Shown here piece by piece: positions 18,307-29,165 of a stretch of DNA of 64,000 bases. The stretch covers positions 1,057,001 to 1,121,000 of the forward strand of contig NZ_CP032345.1 of the NCBI RefSeq assembly GCF_005222205.1, given 5' to 3'. This DNA comes from Azospirillum brasilense (GTDB lineage: Bacteria; Pseudomonadota; Alphaproteobacteria; Azospirillales; Azospirillaceae). Each line of letters begins with the position of its first letter. Position 1 is the stretch's first letter. The translations under genes were made by a program, and so were the position numbers. The notes beneath the pieces are model-generated. The model made no database searches. It had not been told where the DNA came from and saw only the letters and a program-made list of their open reading frames with translations.

Positions 18307-19326
18307 ATGCCCCCGACCGCGCCCCGAACCGCCCTGCTCACCCGCCCCCGCATCGCCCTGCTGATCCTGCTGGCCGTCGCGCTGGCGCTGCCCACCGTCG
18401 CCGACTGGATGGGGGAGCCCTTCTACGTGCGGCTGGCGACGCGCATCCTGGTCTTCGCCCTGGCGGCGGTGAGCCTCGACCTGATCCTGGGCTTCGGCGG
18501 GATGGTCAGCTTCGGCCACGCCGCCTTCGTCGGGATCGGCGGCTACGCCGTCGGCATCCTGTTCGCCCACCAGTCGGACGGATCGACGCTGTTCGGCTTT
18601 CCCGGCACGGTGAACGGGCTGATCGTCTGGCCGCTGGCCATGCTGGCCGGGGCGCTGGCGGCGCTGCCGGTGGGGGCGATCTCGCTGCGCACCACCGGCG
18701 TGCCCTTCATCATGATCACGCTGGCCTTCGCCCAGATGCTGTTCTACCTGATGACCGGGCTGAAGGCCTACGGCGGGGACGACGGCATCGCGCTGTGGAG
18801 CCGCTCCACCCTGCCCGGCCCGCTGAACATCGCCGACCACACCACCTTCTACTATGTGGTGCTGGGGCTGCTGGTGGCGGCGCTGGCGCTGGGCTGGCGG
18901 CTGGTCAATTCCCGCTTCGGGCGGGTGATCCGCGGCGCCAAGGACAACGAGCGGCGGATGGCCGCCCTCGGCTACCCGGTCACCCGCTACAAGCTCGTCG
19001 CCTTCGTCATCGCCGGGGCGCTGGCCGGGCTGGCCGGGGCGCTGCTCGCCAACGCCACCATGTTCGTCGGGCCGCAATATCTGCATTGGAGCCGCTCCGG
19101 CGACCTGATCGTGATGGTCGTTCTGGGCGGCATCGGCACGCTGATCGGCCCGGTGCTGGGCGCCGCCGCCCTCCTGCTGCTGGAGGAGTTCGTGCCGGAG
19201 CTGATGGACCTCGCCCACGCCGGGCTGGGCGAGCATTGGAAGATCGTGCTGGGGCCGGTGCTGATCCTTCTGGTGCTGTATGCCCGCAAGGGCCTGTGGG
19301 GCGTCGTCGAGGGGAGGCGCCCGTGA
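18307..19326 (+). CDS. livM: Branched-chain amino acid type ABC permease LivM
   Basis: This protein of about 339 residues has eight or more membrane segments and the LivM motif LDLILGFGGMVSFGHAAFVG early on. The cytoplasmic loop GTLIGPVLGAAALLLLEEF, which contacts the ATPase, is near the end. It pairs with LivH to form the channel. The start is uncertain: the ATG at 18307 has no clear Shine-Dalgarno, and a GTG at 18241 in the same frame would add 22 residues. The stop overlaps the livG GTG start by four bases (GTGA). It is separated from livH by the que and GGDEF-like genes. Confidence 0.92.
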   Translation: MPPTAPRTALLTRPRIALLILLAVALALPTVADWMGEPFYVRLATRILVFALAAVSLDLILGFGGMVSFGHAAFVGIGGYAVGILFAHQSDGSTLFGFPGTVNGLIVWPLAMLAGALAALPVGAISLRTTGVPFIMITLAFAQMLFYLMTGLKAYGGDDGIALWSRSTLPGPLNIADHTTFYYVVLGLLVAALALGWRLVNSRFGRVIRGAKDNERRMAALGYPVTRYKLVAFVIAGALAGLAGALLANATMFVGPQYLHWSRSGDLIVMVVLGGIGTLIGPVLGAAALLLLEEFVPELMDLAHAGLGEHWKIVLGPVLILLVLYARKGLWGVVEGRRP

Positions 19327-20096
19327 GCAGCCCGCTGCTGAGCCCCCCTCTGCTGAGTACCGACTCGCTGGTCAAGCGCTTCGGCGGTCTGGCCGCCACC
19401 GACGGCCTCTCGCTGTCCGTCGCGGAGGGGGAGCTGCACGCCCTGATCGGCCCGAACGGGGCGGGCAAGACCACCCTGATCGGCCAGCTGTCGGGCGAGC
19501 TGACGCCCGATTCCGGAACCATCCTGTTCGACGGGCGCGACGTCACCCGCCTGCCCGTGCACAAGCGGGCGCAGCGCGGGCTGGCGCGCAGCTTCCAGAT
19601 CACCTCGATCTTCCCCAGCTTCACCGCGCTCGACAACGTGGCGCTGGCGGTGCAGGCCCACGCCGGGCACAGCTTCCGTTTCTGGCGCGACGCCGCGCGC
19701 GACCGCCGGCTGGCCGACCCCGCCCGCGCGGTGCTGGAGCGGGTGGGGCTGGGGGCGCGGGCCGACACCCGCGCCGACGCGCTGGCCCACGGCGAGAAGC
19801 GGCAGCTCGAACTGGCGATGGCCCTGGCGACCGGACCGCGGCTGCTGCTGCTCGACGAGCCGATGGCCGGCATGGGGCCGGAGGACTCCGCCCGCATGGT
19901 CGAGCTTCTGCGGGAGCTGAAGGGCGGCGTGACCATCCTGCTGGTGGAGCACGACATGGACGCCGTCTTCGCGCTGGCCGACCGCATCACCGTTCTGGTG
20001 CGCGGCAAAGACCTCGCCAGCGGCACCCCGGAACAGATCCGCAACGACCCGGCGGTGCGCGAGGCCTATCTCGGCGACGAGCTGGAGGTCGCCTGA
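19323..20096 (+). CDS. livG: Branched-chain amino acid type ABC transporter ATPase LivG
   Basis: The 257-residue ATPase has a Walker A motif GPNGAGKTT, the LivG-type ARSFQITSIFPSFTALDNV segment and Walker B LLLLDEPMAGMGPED, then the H-loop LLVEHDMD. The signature motif is divergent (ALAHGEKRQLELAMAL, with HGEKRQ in place of SGGQQ), which is normal for LivG. With LivF it powers the LivH/LivM channel. The GTG start overlaps livM and the stop shares one base with the livF ATG, so the three are coupled. Confidence 0.95.
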   Translation: MSSPLLSPPLLSTDSLVKRFGGLAATDGLSLSVAEGELHALIGPNGAGKTTLIGQLSGELTPDSGTILFDGRDVTRLPVHKRAQRGLARSFQITSIFPSFTALDNVALAVQAHAGHSFRFWRDAARDRRLADPARAVLERVGLGARADTRADALAHGEKRQLELAMALATGPRLLLLDEPMAGMGPEDSARMVELLRELKGGVTILLVEHDMDAVFALADRITVLVRGKDLASGTPEQIRNDPAVREAYLGDELEVA

Positions 20097-20797
20097 TGCT
20101 GCGCGTCGCCAACCTGACCGCCGCCTACGGCTCCAGTCAAGCGCTGTTCGGCATGGAGCTGTCCGTCAACGCCGGCGAGGCGGTGACCCTGATGGGCCGC
20201 AACGGCATGGGCAAGACCACGACCATCAAGGCCATCATGGGCCTCGTGGCGCCGACCGGCGGCTCGATCACGTTCGAGGGGGAGGAGATTGCCGGACGGC
20301 CGCCGCACCGCATCGCGCGGGCTGGCATCGCCCTGGTGCCGGAGGGGCGGCAGGTCTTCCCCACCCTGACCGTGCGCGAGAACCTGATCGCCACCGCCGC
20401 CAACCGCTTCGCGCGGCGCGATCCCTGGACGGTGGAGCGGGTCCACGCCCTGTTCCCCCGGCTGGCCGAGCGCGCCGGCAACCTCGCCCGCAACCTATCG
20501 GGCGGGGAGCAGCAGATGCTCGCCGTCGGGCGCGCCCTGATGACCAACCCCAAGCTGCTGATCCTCGACGAGGCGACGGAAGGGCTGGCCCCGCTGGTCC
20601 GCCAGGAGATCTGGGACTGCCTCGCCCGCCTGAAGGGCGAGGGGCAGGCGATCCTGGTGGTGGACAAGAACGTGCACGCCCTCGCCGCCCTGGCCGACCG
20701 CCATCACGTCATCGAGAAGGGGCGGCTGGTGTGGTCCGGCAGTTCCGCCGCCCTGCTCGCCGACCCCACCCTAAAGGAGCGCTATCTTGGCGTCTGA
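20096..20797 (+). CDS. livF: Branched-chain amino acid type ABC transporter ATPase LivF
   Basis: The 233-residue ATPase has Walker A GRNGMGKTT, the PEGRQVFPTLTVRENL Q-loop region, signature LSGGEQQML and Walker B LLILDEATEGLAP. One detail departs from most relatives: the H-loop reads LVVDKNVHAL, with Lys-Asn where LivF usually has 'EQN' or 'EHD', which is common in this subgroup. It is the second ATPase of the heterodimer. Its ATG shares one base with the livG stop, and its 3' end overlaps the TTG start of the next hydrolase by 11 bases. Confidence 0.95.
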   Translation: MLRVANLTAAYGSSQALFGMELSVNAGEAVTLMGRNGMGKTTTIKAIMGLVAPTGGSITFEGEEIAGRPPHRIARAGIALVPEGRQVFPTLTVRENLIATAANRFARRDPWTVERVHALFPRLAERAGNLARNLSGGEQQMLAVGRALMTNPKLLILDEATEGLAPLVRQEIWDCLARLKGEGQAILVVDKNVHALAALADRHHVIEKGRLVWSGSSAALLADPTLKERYLGV

Positions 20798-21629
20798 AGC
20801 CTTGTATGGCGGCATGACCGCCGCCGAGATCGACCGCCAGTACAATTTCCGCAAGCTGGTGCCGGAACACCCGGCCTATTTCGCCCGCTGGCAGGCGGAG
20901 AGCGAGGCGGTGCGCGCCCGGCTCGGCGGCCGCTACGACGTTCCCACCGGCCCGCACCCGCGCCAGCGCGCCGACGTCTTCCCGGCCGGAACGAACGCTC
21001 CGGTGCTGGTCTTCATCCATGGCGGCTACTGGCGCGCCCTGTCGAAGGACCTGCATTCCTTCATCGCCGCGCCCTATGTGGAACGCGGGGTGGCGGTGGT
21101 CCTGCTCGGCTACGGCCTGTGCCCGGACGTGACGATGGACGAGCTGTGCGGCCACGCCCAGGCCGGGCTGGACTGGGTGATCGCCAACGCGGCCGGCTTC
21201 GGCGGTGATCCGCGGCGGGTGGTGGTGTCCGGCCATTCGGCGGGCGGCCACCTGACGGCGAAGCTGGTCTCGGAGAACCGCGACCGCGTGGCCGGCGGCA
21301 TCCCGATCAGCGGCCTCTACGACCTGGAGCCGATGCTCGGCTTCGAGGTGAACGAGCAGCTGCGGCTCGATCCCGACTCGGCGCGGCGGCTGAGCCCGAT
21401 CCACGCCGTTCCCGCCCCCGCCCCGCTGCTGATGCCGGCGCTGGGCGGCCTTGAGACCGACGCGATGCACCGCCAGCAGGCCGACTACGCCCTGGCCTGG
21501 GCCGCGCAGGGCAACGCGGTGCGGGAGATCGTGGAGCCGGGCGCCGACCATTTCAGCGTGGTCGACCGCTTCGCCGAACCGGGCAGCCTGCTGTTCGAGG
21601 CGGCGCTGGCGATGCTCAAGGACGCTTGA
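20787..21629 (+). CDS. Alpha/beta hydrolase, arylformamidase (kynurenine formamidase)-like
   Basis: This 280-residue alpha/beta hydrolase has the oxyanion motif HGGYW and the nucleophile elbow G-H-S-A-G-G; the catalytic Asp and His probably lie in the ETDAM and GADHFSVVDRF regions. HGGYW and the leading 'ALYGGMTAAEIDRQYN' are typical of the kynurenine-formamidase and carbamate-hydrolase branch. The start is taken as TTG at 20787 because AAAGGAG ends seven bases before it; the next ATG is 27 bases in. The overlap with livF ties it to the importer, which suggests that the hydrolase acts on the imported amide or amino acid derivative. Confidence 0.85.
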   Translation: MASEALYGGMTAAEIDRQYNFRKLVPEHPAYFARWQAESEAVRARLGGRYDVPTGPHPRQRADVFPAGTNAPVLVFIHGGYWRALSKDLHSFIAAPYVERGVAVVLLGYGLCPDVTMDELCGHAQAGLDWVIANAAGFGGDPRRVVVSGHSAGGHLTAKLVSENRDRVAGGIPISGLYDLEPMLGFEVNEQLRLDPDSARRLSPIHAVPAPAPLLMPALGGLETDAMHRQQADYALAWAAQGNAVREIVEPGADHFSVVDRFAEPGSLLFEAALAMLKDA

Positions 21630-21649
21630 GACACACCCGGGGCCGGAAA

Positions 21650-21679
21650 CGAAAAAAGCCTTCCCGGTCGGGAAGGCTT
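21650..21679 (-). terminator. Terminator of tRNA-Ser, probably bidirectional
   Basis: A 10-base stem (21656-21665 with 21670-21679) has a 4-base loop. Read on the reverse strand it is followed by TTTTTTCGTTT, an ideal terminator for the tRNA transcript. On the forward strand the trailing CTTCGTTT is weaker but could end the liv-hydrolase transcript. Confidence 0.85.
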
Positions 21680-21708
21680 CTTCGTTTGAGCGTTCGCTCG
21701 AATGAGAG

Positions 21709-21798
21709 TGGCGGATGGGGGGAGATTCGAACTCCCGATACCCTTGCGGGTATGCCGCATTTCGAGTGCGGTGCATTCAACCGCTCTGCCACCCATCC
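21709..21798 (-). tRNA. tRNA-Ser (anticodon CGA)
   Basis: The 90-base gene folds into a class II tRNA. The acceptor GGATGGG pairs with CCCATCC, followed by discriminator G and an encoded CCA. The anticodon stem CCGCA/TGCGG closes the loop CTCGAAA, giving anticodon CGA for UCG codons. The long variable arm ATACCCGCAAGGGTAT and the T-loop GTTCGAATC are typical of tRNA-Ser. UCG is a common serine codon in such GC-rich genomes. Confidence 0.96.
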
Positions 21799-21824
21799 GC
21801 TGCCCCGTTTCCGGGGTGGCGCGG

Positions 21825-21853
21825 AACCTACCCAAAAGCCTGGGGGGATGCAA
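21825..21853 (-). promoter_or_regulatory. Candidate sigma-70 promoter of tRNA-Ser
   Basis: On the reverse strand TTGCAT (21848-21853) and TAGGTT (21825-21830) are 17 bases apart. The start point would fall about 20 bases before the mature tRNA 5' end. Confidence 0.55.
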
Positions 21854-21898
21854 GCCCTTGTTTGCAAGAAAATGAACGGGAAAATGCCACCATGCCTG

Positions 21899-21927
21899 TT
21901 GACTCCCGGTGGCCCATCGGTTAAATC
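21899..21927 (+). promoter_or_regulatory. Candidate sigma-70 promoter of rplU-rpmA
   Basis: TTGACT (21899-21904) and TAAATC (21922-21927) are separated by 17 bases, a near-consensus pair. The transcript would have a 5' leader of about 75 bases before rplU. The tRNA-Ser promoter lies back to back with it. Confidence 0.65.
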
Positions 21928-22007
21928 CCCGCTCTCACGAACGGGCTTGCACCTCAAACGGTGGGCGAGCGGCCCTTCCGTTTGTTTTGAGATAGGCAGT
22001 GACGACG

Positions 22008-22325
22008 ATGTTTGCAGTGATCCGCACCGGCGGCAAGCAGTACAAGGTCGCCAATGGCGACGTGATCCGCGTTGAGAAGCTCGAGGCCGAGGCCGGCGCT
22101 TCCATCACGCTCAACGACGTGCTGATGGTCAGCGACGGCGGCAGCACCACCCTTGGCACCCCGACGGTTGCCGGCGCTGCTGTGACCGCCGAGATCGTCG
22201 CCCAGGATCGCGGTCCGAAGATCATCGTCTTCAAGAAGAAGCGCCGCCAGAACTATCGCCGTAAGAACGGCCACCGCCAGGACCTGACCGTCCTGCGCAT
22301 CACCGGGATCAACGGCGCCGCCTGA
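22008..22325 (+). CDS. rplU: 50S ribosomal protein L21
   Basis: The 105-residue protein begins [20 protein letters not shown] and contains the C-terminal [17 protein letters not shown] block that contacts 23S rRNA domain V/L20, both characteristic of bacterial L21. The ATG at 22008 gives the normal N-terminus; a GTG nine bases earlier is in frame. It is the first gene of the standard rplU-rpmA pair ahead of obgE. Confidence 0.97.
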   Translation: MFAVIRTGGKQYKVANGDVIRVEKLEAEAGASITLNDVLMVSDGGSTTLGTPTVAGAAVTAEIVAQDRGPKIIVFKKKRRQNYRRKNGHRQDLTVLRITGINGAA

Positions 22326-22358
22326 ACGGCCGCCGACCAGTCACAGGAGTAACTCCCC

Positions 22359-22637
22359 ATGGCCCATAAAAAAGCAGGCGGCTCCTCGCGCAACGGCCGC
22401 GACTCCGCTGGCCGCCGCCTCGGCGTGAAGCGTTTCGGTGGCGAGAACGTCGTCGCCGGCAACATCATCGTCCGCCAGCGCGGCACGAAGTTCCACCCCG
22501 GTGAGAACGTCGGCATCGGCAAGGACCACACCCTGTTCGCCAAGGCGGACGGCGTGGTGGCCTTCAAGCACAGCGCCCAGGGGCGCACCTACGTCGCCAT
22601 CGAGGCGGTGGAGGTCCCGGCGGTCGCGGCCGAGTAA
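22359..22637 (+). CDS. rpmA: 50S ribosomal protein L27
   Basis: The 92-residue protein starts [20 protein letters not shown], the flexible N-terminal tail that reaches the peptidyl-transferase centre. The body with [19 protein letters not shown] matches L27 throughout. The N-terminus needs no protease processing beyond Met removal. CAGGAG lies about ten bases before the ATG. A strong terminator follows, separating the ribosomal pair from obgE. Confidence 0.97.
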   Translation: MAHKKAGGSSRNGRDSAGRRLGVKRFGGENVVAGNIIVRQRGTKFHPGENVGIGKDHTLFAKADGVVAFKHSAQGRTYVAIEAVEVPAVAAE

Positions 22638-22668
22638 TCTCGTCCGGCCCGTACGGTGTATTCGGATG

Positions 22669-25168
<2,500 letters not shown>

Positions 25169-25172
<4 letters not shown>

Positions 25173-25852
25173 GCGTTCCGATCGTGGGCCGCCCGCCCCT
25201 CCAGGCAATCCTGTGGGACATTGACGGCACGCTGCTGGACAGCGAGCCCTGGCACCAGCGGGCCACCATCGCGGTCTGCCGACTGCACGGCCATGCCCTG
25301 TCCGACACGGACTACGCGGCCACGCTGGGCGTCGCCTTCCCGGAGCTGTACGCCCGGCTGCATGCCGCCCGGCCCATGGCCCTGACCTTCCGGGAATGGG
25401 CGGACGCCATCACCGACCTCTATCTGGAGCGCATCGCCGAGGTCGAGGCGCGGGCCGGCGCCCTGGCGCTGGTTGACGCCTTCGCGGAGCGGGGGCTGCT
25501 GCAGGCCTGCGTGTCGAACAGCGGACGCCGGGTGGTCGAGGCCAACCTGCGCCACATGGGCAGCCCGCACTTCCTATTCGGGCTCAGCCGCGACGACGTG
25601 ACCAAGGGCAAGCCGGACCCCGAGCCCTACCTGACCGCCGCCGCCCGCCTCGGCGTGCCGCCCGCGGCCTGCGCGGTGATTGAGGACAGCCCGACCGGCG
25701 CCCGCGCCGCCAAGGCCGCTGGCATGCTGACCATCGCCTGGCCGCAGCACGCCGACCTGCTGTTCGACGCCGCGGACCATGTGGTCACGGACCCGGCGGA
25801 GCTGGACTGGGACGGCCTGTGCGGCCTTGCGGAGCGCATGGCGGCGGACTGA
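25169..25852 (+). CDS. HAD-superfamily hydrolase (phosphoglycolate phosphatase/beta-phosphoglucomutase type)
   Basis: The 227-residue protein carries HAD motif I as D17-x-D19 in [11 protein letters not shown], motif II in CVSNSGRR, motif III lysine in KGKPDPEPY and motif IV in [11 protein letters not shown], with a C1-type helical cap. It is probably a cytoplasmic sugar-phosphate or nucleotide phosphatase; the substrate cannot be told. The GTG start overlaps the proB stop (GTGA), so it is translated with proB. Neither relation to proline synthesis nor damage repair is proven. Confidence 0.9.
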
Positions 25853-25871
25853 CCGCCGCCCTCTGGGCGCT

Positions 25872-26615
25872 TCAGCCCTTCACGATGAAGAAATAGACGG
25901 TCATCGCCACGCCGACGACGATCACGAACTTGCGCAGGATCGGCGGCGGGATGTGCCGGGCGACGGCAGCCCCGGCGTAGCCGCCGGCCATGGCGGCGAC
26001 CAGCATGATCAACGCCTCGTTCCAGTAGACCGCGCCGCCGAGGACGAAGGCCACCACCGCCACCGCGTTGAGGCAGCCAGAGACCAGCGCCTTCAGCCCG
26101 TTCATCGCGTGTAGGTCGGTCAGGCCGAAGACGCCCAGCGTCGCCAGGATCAGGATGCCGATCCCCCCGCCGAAATAGCCGCCGTAGATGGCGATGAAGA
26201 ACTGCACGATCAGCACCGTGTTGTGGCCGACCTTGAAGTTGCGGCGGATGTAGGCCGACACCTTCGGGCCGAAGGCGAACAGCACCGTCGCGAACAGCAG
26301 CAGCCAGGGGATGACCGCCTCGAACACGCGCTGCGGCGTCCACAGCAGGAGCAGCGCGCCCAGCAGCCCGCCGATCAGGCTGACGCCGAGGAAGGCCGGC
26401 AGGCTGACCTCCTTGATCCGTCCCAACTCCCGCCGGTAGCCGTAGGCGCTGGCCAGCGCGCCCGGCGACACCGCCACCGTGCTGGTGGCGTTGGCGTTCA
26501 GCGGCGGCACGCCGGCCATGATCAGCGCCGGGAAGGTCAGGAAGCTGCCGCCACCGGCCACGGCGTTGAGCACGCCCGCGAAGAAGGCGGAGACGATCAG
26601 CAGCAGGGTCAGCAT
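25872..26615 (-). CDS. TSUP/TauE-SafE family membrane transporter
   Basis: This 247-residue protein has seven or eight membrane helices and the two GG-rich signature repeats of the family: FFAGVLNAVAGGGSFLTFPA at the N-terminus and AIYGGYFGGGIGILIL in the middle. TSUP proteins move sulfite, sulfoacetate or other small organosulfur anions. The gene faces the preceding proB-HAD pair tail to tail with only 19 bases between. Like the next gene, it interrupts the usual proB-proA neighbourhood. Confidence 0.9.
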   Translation of the reverse strand: MLTLLLIVSAFFAGVLNAVAGGGSFLTFPALIMAGVPPLNANATSTVAVSPGALASAYGYRRELGRIKEVSLPAFLGVSLIGGLLGALLLLWTPQRVFEAVIPWLLLFATVLFAFGPKVSAYIRRNFKVGHNTVLIVQFFIAIYGGYFGGGIGILILATLGVFGLTDLHAMNGLKALVSGCLNAVAVVAFVLGGAVYWNEALIMLVAAMAGGYAGAAVARHIPPPILRKFVIVVGVAMTVYFFIVKG

Positions 26616-26722
26616 GGGGCCACGGTCCGGCGGGTGGAAAAGCCCGCGGACTATGCCTTCTCGGCGACGCTTACGGTACTGCGTTTTCGGCGGTGCGGTA
26701 TTTCACGTACGGCCGGTGGGGT

Positions 26723-27601
26723 CTAGCGGGTCGGGGGAAGCGTACGGAGGTACGTGACCAGGGCGCCCAGCTCGCCGTCGCTCATGGACTTGTAATAGTG
26801 ATAGCCCATCGGCGGGCTCAGTCGGCTGCCGTCGGGACGTACACCCTCCGTGATGGCCTTGCCGATCTCCGCGTCGGTCCATCCGCCCAGCCCGTGCTCC
26901 TTGTCCTGCGTGATGTTGCGGGACACCGCGTTGCCCCACGGCCCGGTGAAGTTGCGCCCGCCGGCCCCCATGCGGGTCATGTCGAGCCGCCCGTCCGGCA
27001 GCATCGGCGTGTGGCACTCCATGCAGTGGCCGAGCGGCCCGGCCATGTACGCGCCGTAGGTCACCGGGTCCGTACGCGGCACCTCCGCCACCGTCCCGAC
27101 CGGCGGGCCGTAGGCGGCGGGCAGCGCCATGCGGTACTCCGACTTCGGGACAGAATGCCGCACCGGCGGAACGCTGCGCAGATAGGCGACGATGGCGCGC
27201 AGGTCGCCGTCCGACAGGCCGCGGTAGAAGCCGAAAGGCATCGGCGGGCCGATCAGACTGCCGTCGGGGCGCTTGCCCTCGCGGATGGCGGTGATCAGCT
27301 GCTCGTCGGTCCAGCGCCCGATCCCCGTCTCCGGGTCCGGCGTGATGTTGGAGGCGTAGGCGGTGAAGGGGTCCTCGACGAAGGGCGTCCCGCCGGCCAG
27401 TTCGCGTCCCGCCACCGGACCGCCCGGCCCCTGCGGCGTGTGGCAGTTGCCGCAGGCGACGATTCCGTTGACCAGGGCGCGCCCCCGTTCCACAGGCGAT
27501 TCCAGCGCCGTTTCGGCCCAGGCCGTCGCGATCATGCCGGACAGCATCAGGCACGCGGCGACGCTGCCGCGGCGGACAAGCCGGACCATGGGCCGGACCA
27601 T
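26723..27601 (-). CDS. Periplasmic dihaem cytochrome c
   Basis: The 292-residue protein begins with a signal peptide (hydrophobic SVAACLMLSGMIATAWA, cut before ET). It has two haem c sites, C50-G-N-C53-H54 and C193-M-E-C196-H197, each followed about 70 residues later by a Met-containing segment (PPMPFGFYRGLSDGDL and PPMGYHYYKSMSDGEL) that can provide the sixth ligand. The internal duplication is clear. It resembles cytochrome c subunits of membrane dehydrogenases, but no dehydrogenase lies nearby, so its partner is unknown. The ATG at 27601 has GGGAG seven bases upstream. Confidence 0.92.
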   Translation of the reverse strand: MVRPMVRLVRRGSVAACLMLSGMIATAWAETALESPVERGRALVNGIVACGNCHTPQGPGGPVAGRELAGGTPFVEDPFTAYASNITPDPETGIGRWTDEQLITAIREGKRPDGSLIGPPMPFGFYRGLSDGDLRAIVAYLRSVPPVRHSVPKSEYRMALPAAYGPPVGTVAEVPRTDPVTYGAYMAGPLGHCMECHTPMLPDGRLDMTRMGAGGRNFTGPWGNAVSRNITQDKEHGLGGWTDAEIGKAITEGVRPDGSRLSPPMGYHYYKSMSDGELGALVTYLRTLPPTR

Positions 27602-27782
27602 GGGGTTCTCCCTCACCGATGATGCGGAAAGCCACGCTACCCCCGCAATCGGCCGCGGCACAGACGGATTGTTGAGTACACCGATCAGCAATTCGGCTTA
27701 GCCGCCATGGCTTTCGCGGAGCCGCGGGATGGGCTATGGTTCCGGCCCTTTTTGTTTGGCGAACGCCACTGGAGTGAGACCG

Positions 27783-29063
27783 ATGTCCGCCCTGCTTGAG
27801 ACCACCGACGCCTTGCACGATCAGATGCTCGCCCTCGGCCGCGCCGCCCGCGCCGCCGCGGCGGAGCTGGCGACCGTGCCAAGCCCGTCGAAGGATCAGG
27901 CCTTGCGGGCGGCGGCCGCCGCGATCCGCGCCCGCAAGGCGGAGATCCAGGCGGCCAACGACGCGGACGTCGCCGCCGCCCGGGAGCGCGGCCTCGCCGG
28001 CCCCATGATCGAGCGCTTGGCCCTCAACGACGCCCGCATCGAGGCGATGGCCAAGGGGCTGGAGGATATCGCCGACTTCCCCGATCCCATCGGCGGCGTC
28101 ATCGCCGAATGGACCCGCCCCAACGGGCTGGCCATCCAGCGCGTGCGCGTGCCGCTGGGCGTGATCGGCATCATCTACGAGAGCCGCCCCAATGTGACCG
28201 CCGACGCCGGCGGCCTCTGCCTGAAGTCGGGCAACGCGGCGATCCTGCGCGGCGGCTCGGAGAGCATCCGCTCATCCCGCGCCATCGCCGCCTGTCTGGC
28301 CGACGGCCTGCGCGCCGCCGGTCTGCCGGAGGCGGCGATCCAGCTCGTCCCGACCACGGACCGGGCGGCGGTCGGCCACATGCTGACCATGCGCGATTTC
28401 ATCGACGTGATCGTCCCGCGCGGCGGGAAGTCGCTGATCCAGCGCATCGCCGAGGAGAGCCGCATCCCGGTCATCAAGCATCTGGACGGCAACAACACCG
28501 TCTATGTCGACGCCGGGGCCGACCCGGAGAAGGCGCGCAAGGTGGTGATGAACGCCAAGATGCGCCGCACCTCGATCTGCGGCGCCGCCGAGACGCTGCT
28601 GGTCGACCGCCGGATCGCCGACGCCGTCCTGCCGGTGCTGGTGAAGGATCTGCTGGACGCCGGCTGCGCCGTCCGTGGCGACGCCGCCGCCCAGGCCGCC
28701 GACCCGCGCGTGACGGCGGTGACGGCGGAGGACTGGGACACCGAGTATCTCGACGCCATCATCGCCTGCGGCGTGGTGGACGGGGTGGACGGGGCGATCG
28801 ACCACATCAACCGCCACGGCTCCCACCACACCGACGCCATCGTGACCGAGGACCCGTCGGCGGCGGAGCGCTTCCTCCAGCGCATCGACAGCGGCATCGT
28901 GCTGTGGAACGCCAGCACCCAGTTCGCCGACGGCGGCGAGTTCGGCATGGGTGCCGAGATCGGCATTTCCACCGACAAGTTCCACGCCCGCGGCCCGGTG
29001 GGGGCGGAGCAGCTGACCAGCTACAAGTATGTCGTGCGCGGCGATGGCCAGACGCGGCCGTAA
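27783..29063 (+). CDS. proA: Gamma-glutamyl phosphate reductase
   Basis: ProA reduces glutamyl-5-phosphate to glutamate semialdehyde with NADPH in proline synthesis. The 426-residue protein has the ALDH-fold catalytic Cys266 in [11 protein letters not shown], the NADP-binding [14 protein letters not shown] and the [19 protein letters not shown] block. TGGAG lies about ten bases before the ATG. Its substrate supplier proB lies 2.6 kb upstream, separated by genes on both strands, whereas proB and proA are adjacent in many relatives. It leads a long forward gene run. Confidence 0.96.
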   Translation: MSALLETTDALHDQMLALGRAARAAAAELATVPSPSKDQALRAAAAAIRARKAEIQAANDADVAAARERGLAGPMIERLALNDARIEAMAKGLEDIADFPDPIGGVIAEWTRPNGLAIQRVRVPLGVIGIIYESRPNVTADAGGLCLKSGNAAILRGGSESIRSSRAIAACLADGLRAAGLPEAAIQLVPTTDRAAVGHMLTMRDFIDVIVPRGGKSLIQRIAEESRIPVIKHLDGNNTVYVDAGADPEKARKVVMNAKMRRTSICGAAETLLVDRRIADAVLPVLVKDLLDAGCAVRGDAAAQAADPRVTAVTAEDWDTEYLDAIIACGVVDGVDGAIDHINRHGSHHTDAIVTEDPSAAERFLQRIDSGIVLWNASTQFADGGEFGMGAEIGISTDKFHARGPVGAEQLTSYKYVVRGDGQTRP

Positions 29064-29080
29064 CACGTCCATCCACGAGC

Positions 29081-29161
29081 CCCCCTCCCAACCTCCCCCC
29101 GCTTTGCAGGGGGAGGAGTCAATCCCCTCCCCTGCGAAGCGGGGGAGGGTTAGGGTGGGGG
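29081..29161. repeat. GC-rich palindromic intergenic repeat (REP-like), two hairpins
   Basis: The first hairpin pairs CCTCCCCC (29092-29099) with GGGGGAGG (29109-29116). The second pairs CCCTCCCC (29125-29132) with GGGGAGGG (29142-29149) and ends in GAGGGTTAGGGTGGGGG. The GAGGGTTAGGG core recurs elsewhere in the window. It fills the gap between proA and nadD and ends five bases before the nadD GTG. Confidence 0.88.
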
Positions 29162-29165
29162 TACC

